Below, piece after piece: positions 6,028 through 6,160 of a stretch of 6,160 nt of DNA. The notes under the pieces were generated by a model. The model worked only from the letters and a program-made list of their open reading frames with translations. It did no database searches and was not told where the DNA came from. This stretch comes from Clostridia bacterium. GTDB taxonomy: Bacteria > Bacillota > Clostridia > Oscillospirales > CAG-382. The stretch is taken from positions 1 through 6,160 of the forward strand of contig JAFYOG010000060.1 in NCBI GenBank assembly GCA_017560285.1. Direction: 5' to 3'. Positions within the stretch are counted from its first letter, which is position 1; the number at the start of each line of letters is the position of its first letter. The translations under genes were made by a program, and so were the position numbers.

Positions 6028-6044
6028 AAAATATCCTTTTTCTG

Positions 6045-6160
6045 TTAAAATTTCCCGTTCAAGCCGAGAAGACCGTGAGAAACGAAGTGATTTTTGAAGA
6101 AAAACGAGCGTCGCTGTACAAAGGTACAGCAGTCGAAGTTTTTATTCAAAGTCCTTGAAA
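6045..6160. other. Unassigned edge region with a perfect hairpin and a start-less open frame
   Basis: GCTGTAC-AAAG-GTACAGC (6113-6130) is a perfect 7-bp inverted repeat with a 4-nt loop, and TTCAA-AGTCC-TTGAA (6145-6159) is a second small one. The plus strand has an open frame from 6030 to a TGA at 6156-6158 (it reads ...QAEKTVRNEVIFEEKRASLYKGTAVEVFIQSP in pieces), but there is no ATG and no ribosome site. On the minus strand the same DNA is the leader of mntP. There is no U-tract after the hairpin, so it is not a standard terminator. It could be a leader structure, part of a dispersed repeat, or the remnant of a gene. Confidence 0.3.

Noticed and set aside
5468..6048. Additional frames on both strands over mntP (plus strand 5812-6048, minus strand 5468-5734)
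   Set aside because: Both overlap the well-supported mntP reading frame, lack ribosome sites and give basic, low-hydrophobicity translations with no recognisable motif.
6028..6160. yybP-ykoY manganese riboswitch upstream of mntP
   Set aside because: I could not find the conserved GGGGAGUAG-like core or the expected paired loops in the available leader; the sequence may also be cut off by the window edge.

Overview
The window looks like part of the chromosome of an anaerobic Clostridia-type Firmicute, probably a gut member of the Oscillospiraceae/Ruminococcaceae. The support for this is strong Shine-Dalgarno sites (AAGGAG, AGGAGG), sigma-A type promoters with 17-bp spacers, and secreted multidomain proteins carrying type I dockerins, FIVAR-like and discoidin-like modules. 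The lineage is an inference; no marker gene is present.

Positions 1-4800 hold a plus-strand two-gene operon. A near-consensus promoter (112-140) is followed by a short leader and two large secreted proteins separated by 32 bp, then a strong hairpin terminator (4764-4796) that works in both directions. The first protein (182-2566, 794 aa) begins with a GH25 muramidase domain. The second (2599-4752, 717 aa) begins with a C39-like papain-fold cysteine peptidase domain. Behind these unrelated catalytic heads both carry the same series of modules: FIVAR-like helical bundle, F5/8 (discoidin)-like domain, an unnamed conserved beta-rich module, a Cys/His knuckle region, an acidic or Pro-containing linker, and a two-repeat dockerin. 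All four dockerin half-repeats share the same 16 residues. The pair therefore looks like two enzymes built to plug into one cohesin-bearing scaffold. Both genes use C-ending codons heavily (AAC, TAC, TTC, GGC), which suggests high expression.

Positions 4798-6160 are read from the minus strand and are more AT-rich. In transcription order they hold mntP, a manganese efflux pump (6027-5443); a tRNA-Glu(CTC) gene with its own excellent promoter (5435-5407) and terminator (5318-5291); and a small membrane protein with an HEYGH zinc-metalloprotease motif (5256-4798) that converges on the plus-strand operon at the shared terminator. The right edge (6045-6160) contains a perfect 7-bp hairpin and a start-less open frame that I could not assign.

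The most interesting content is the dockerin operon. One protein should cut the glycan strand of peptidoglycan and the other should cut peptide bonds, and both carry the same docking tail. Together they suggest a cell-surface complex directed at bacterial cell walls rather than plant fibre. No cohesin or scaffoldin lies in the window, so that idea is a hypothesis.
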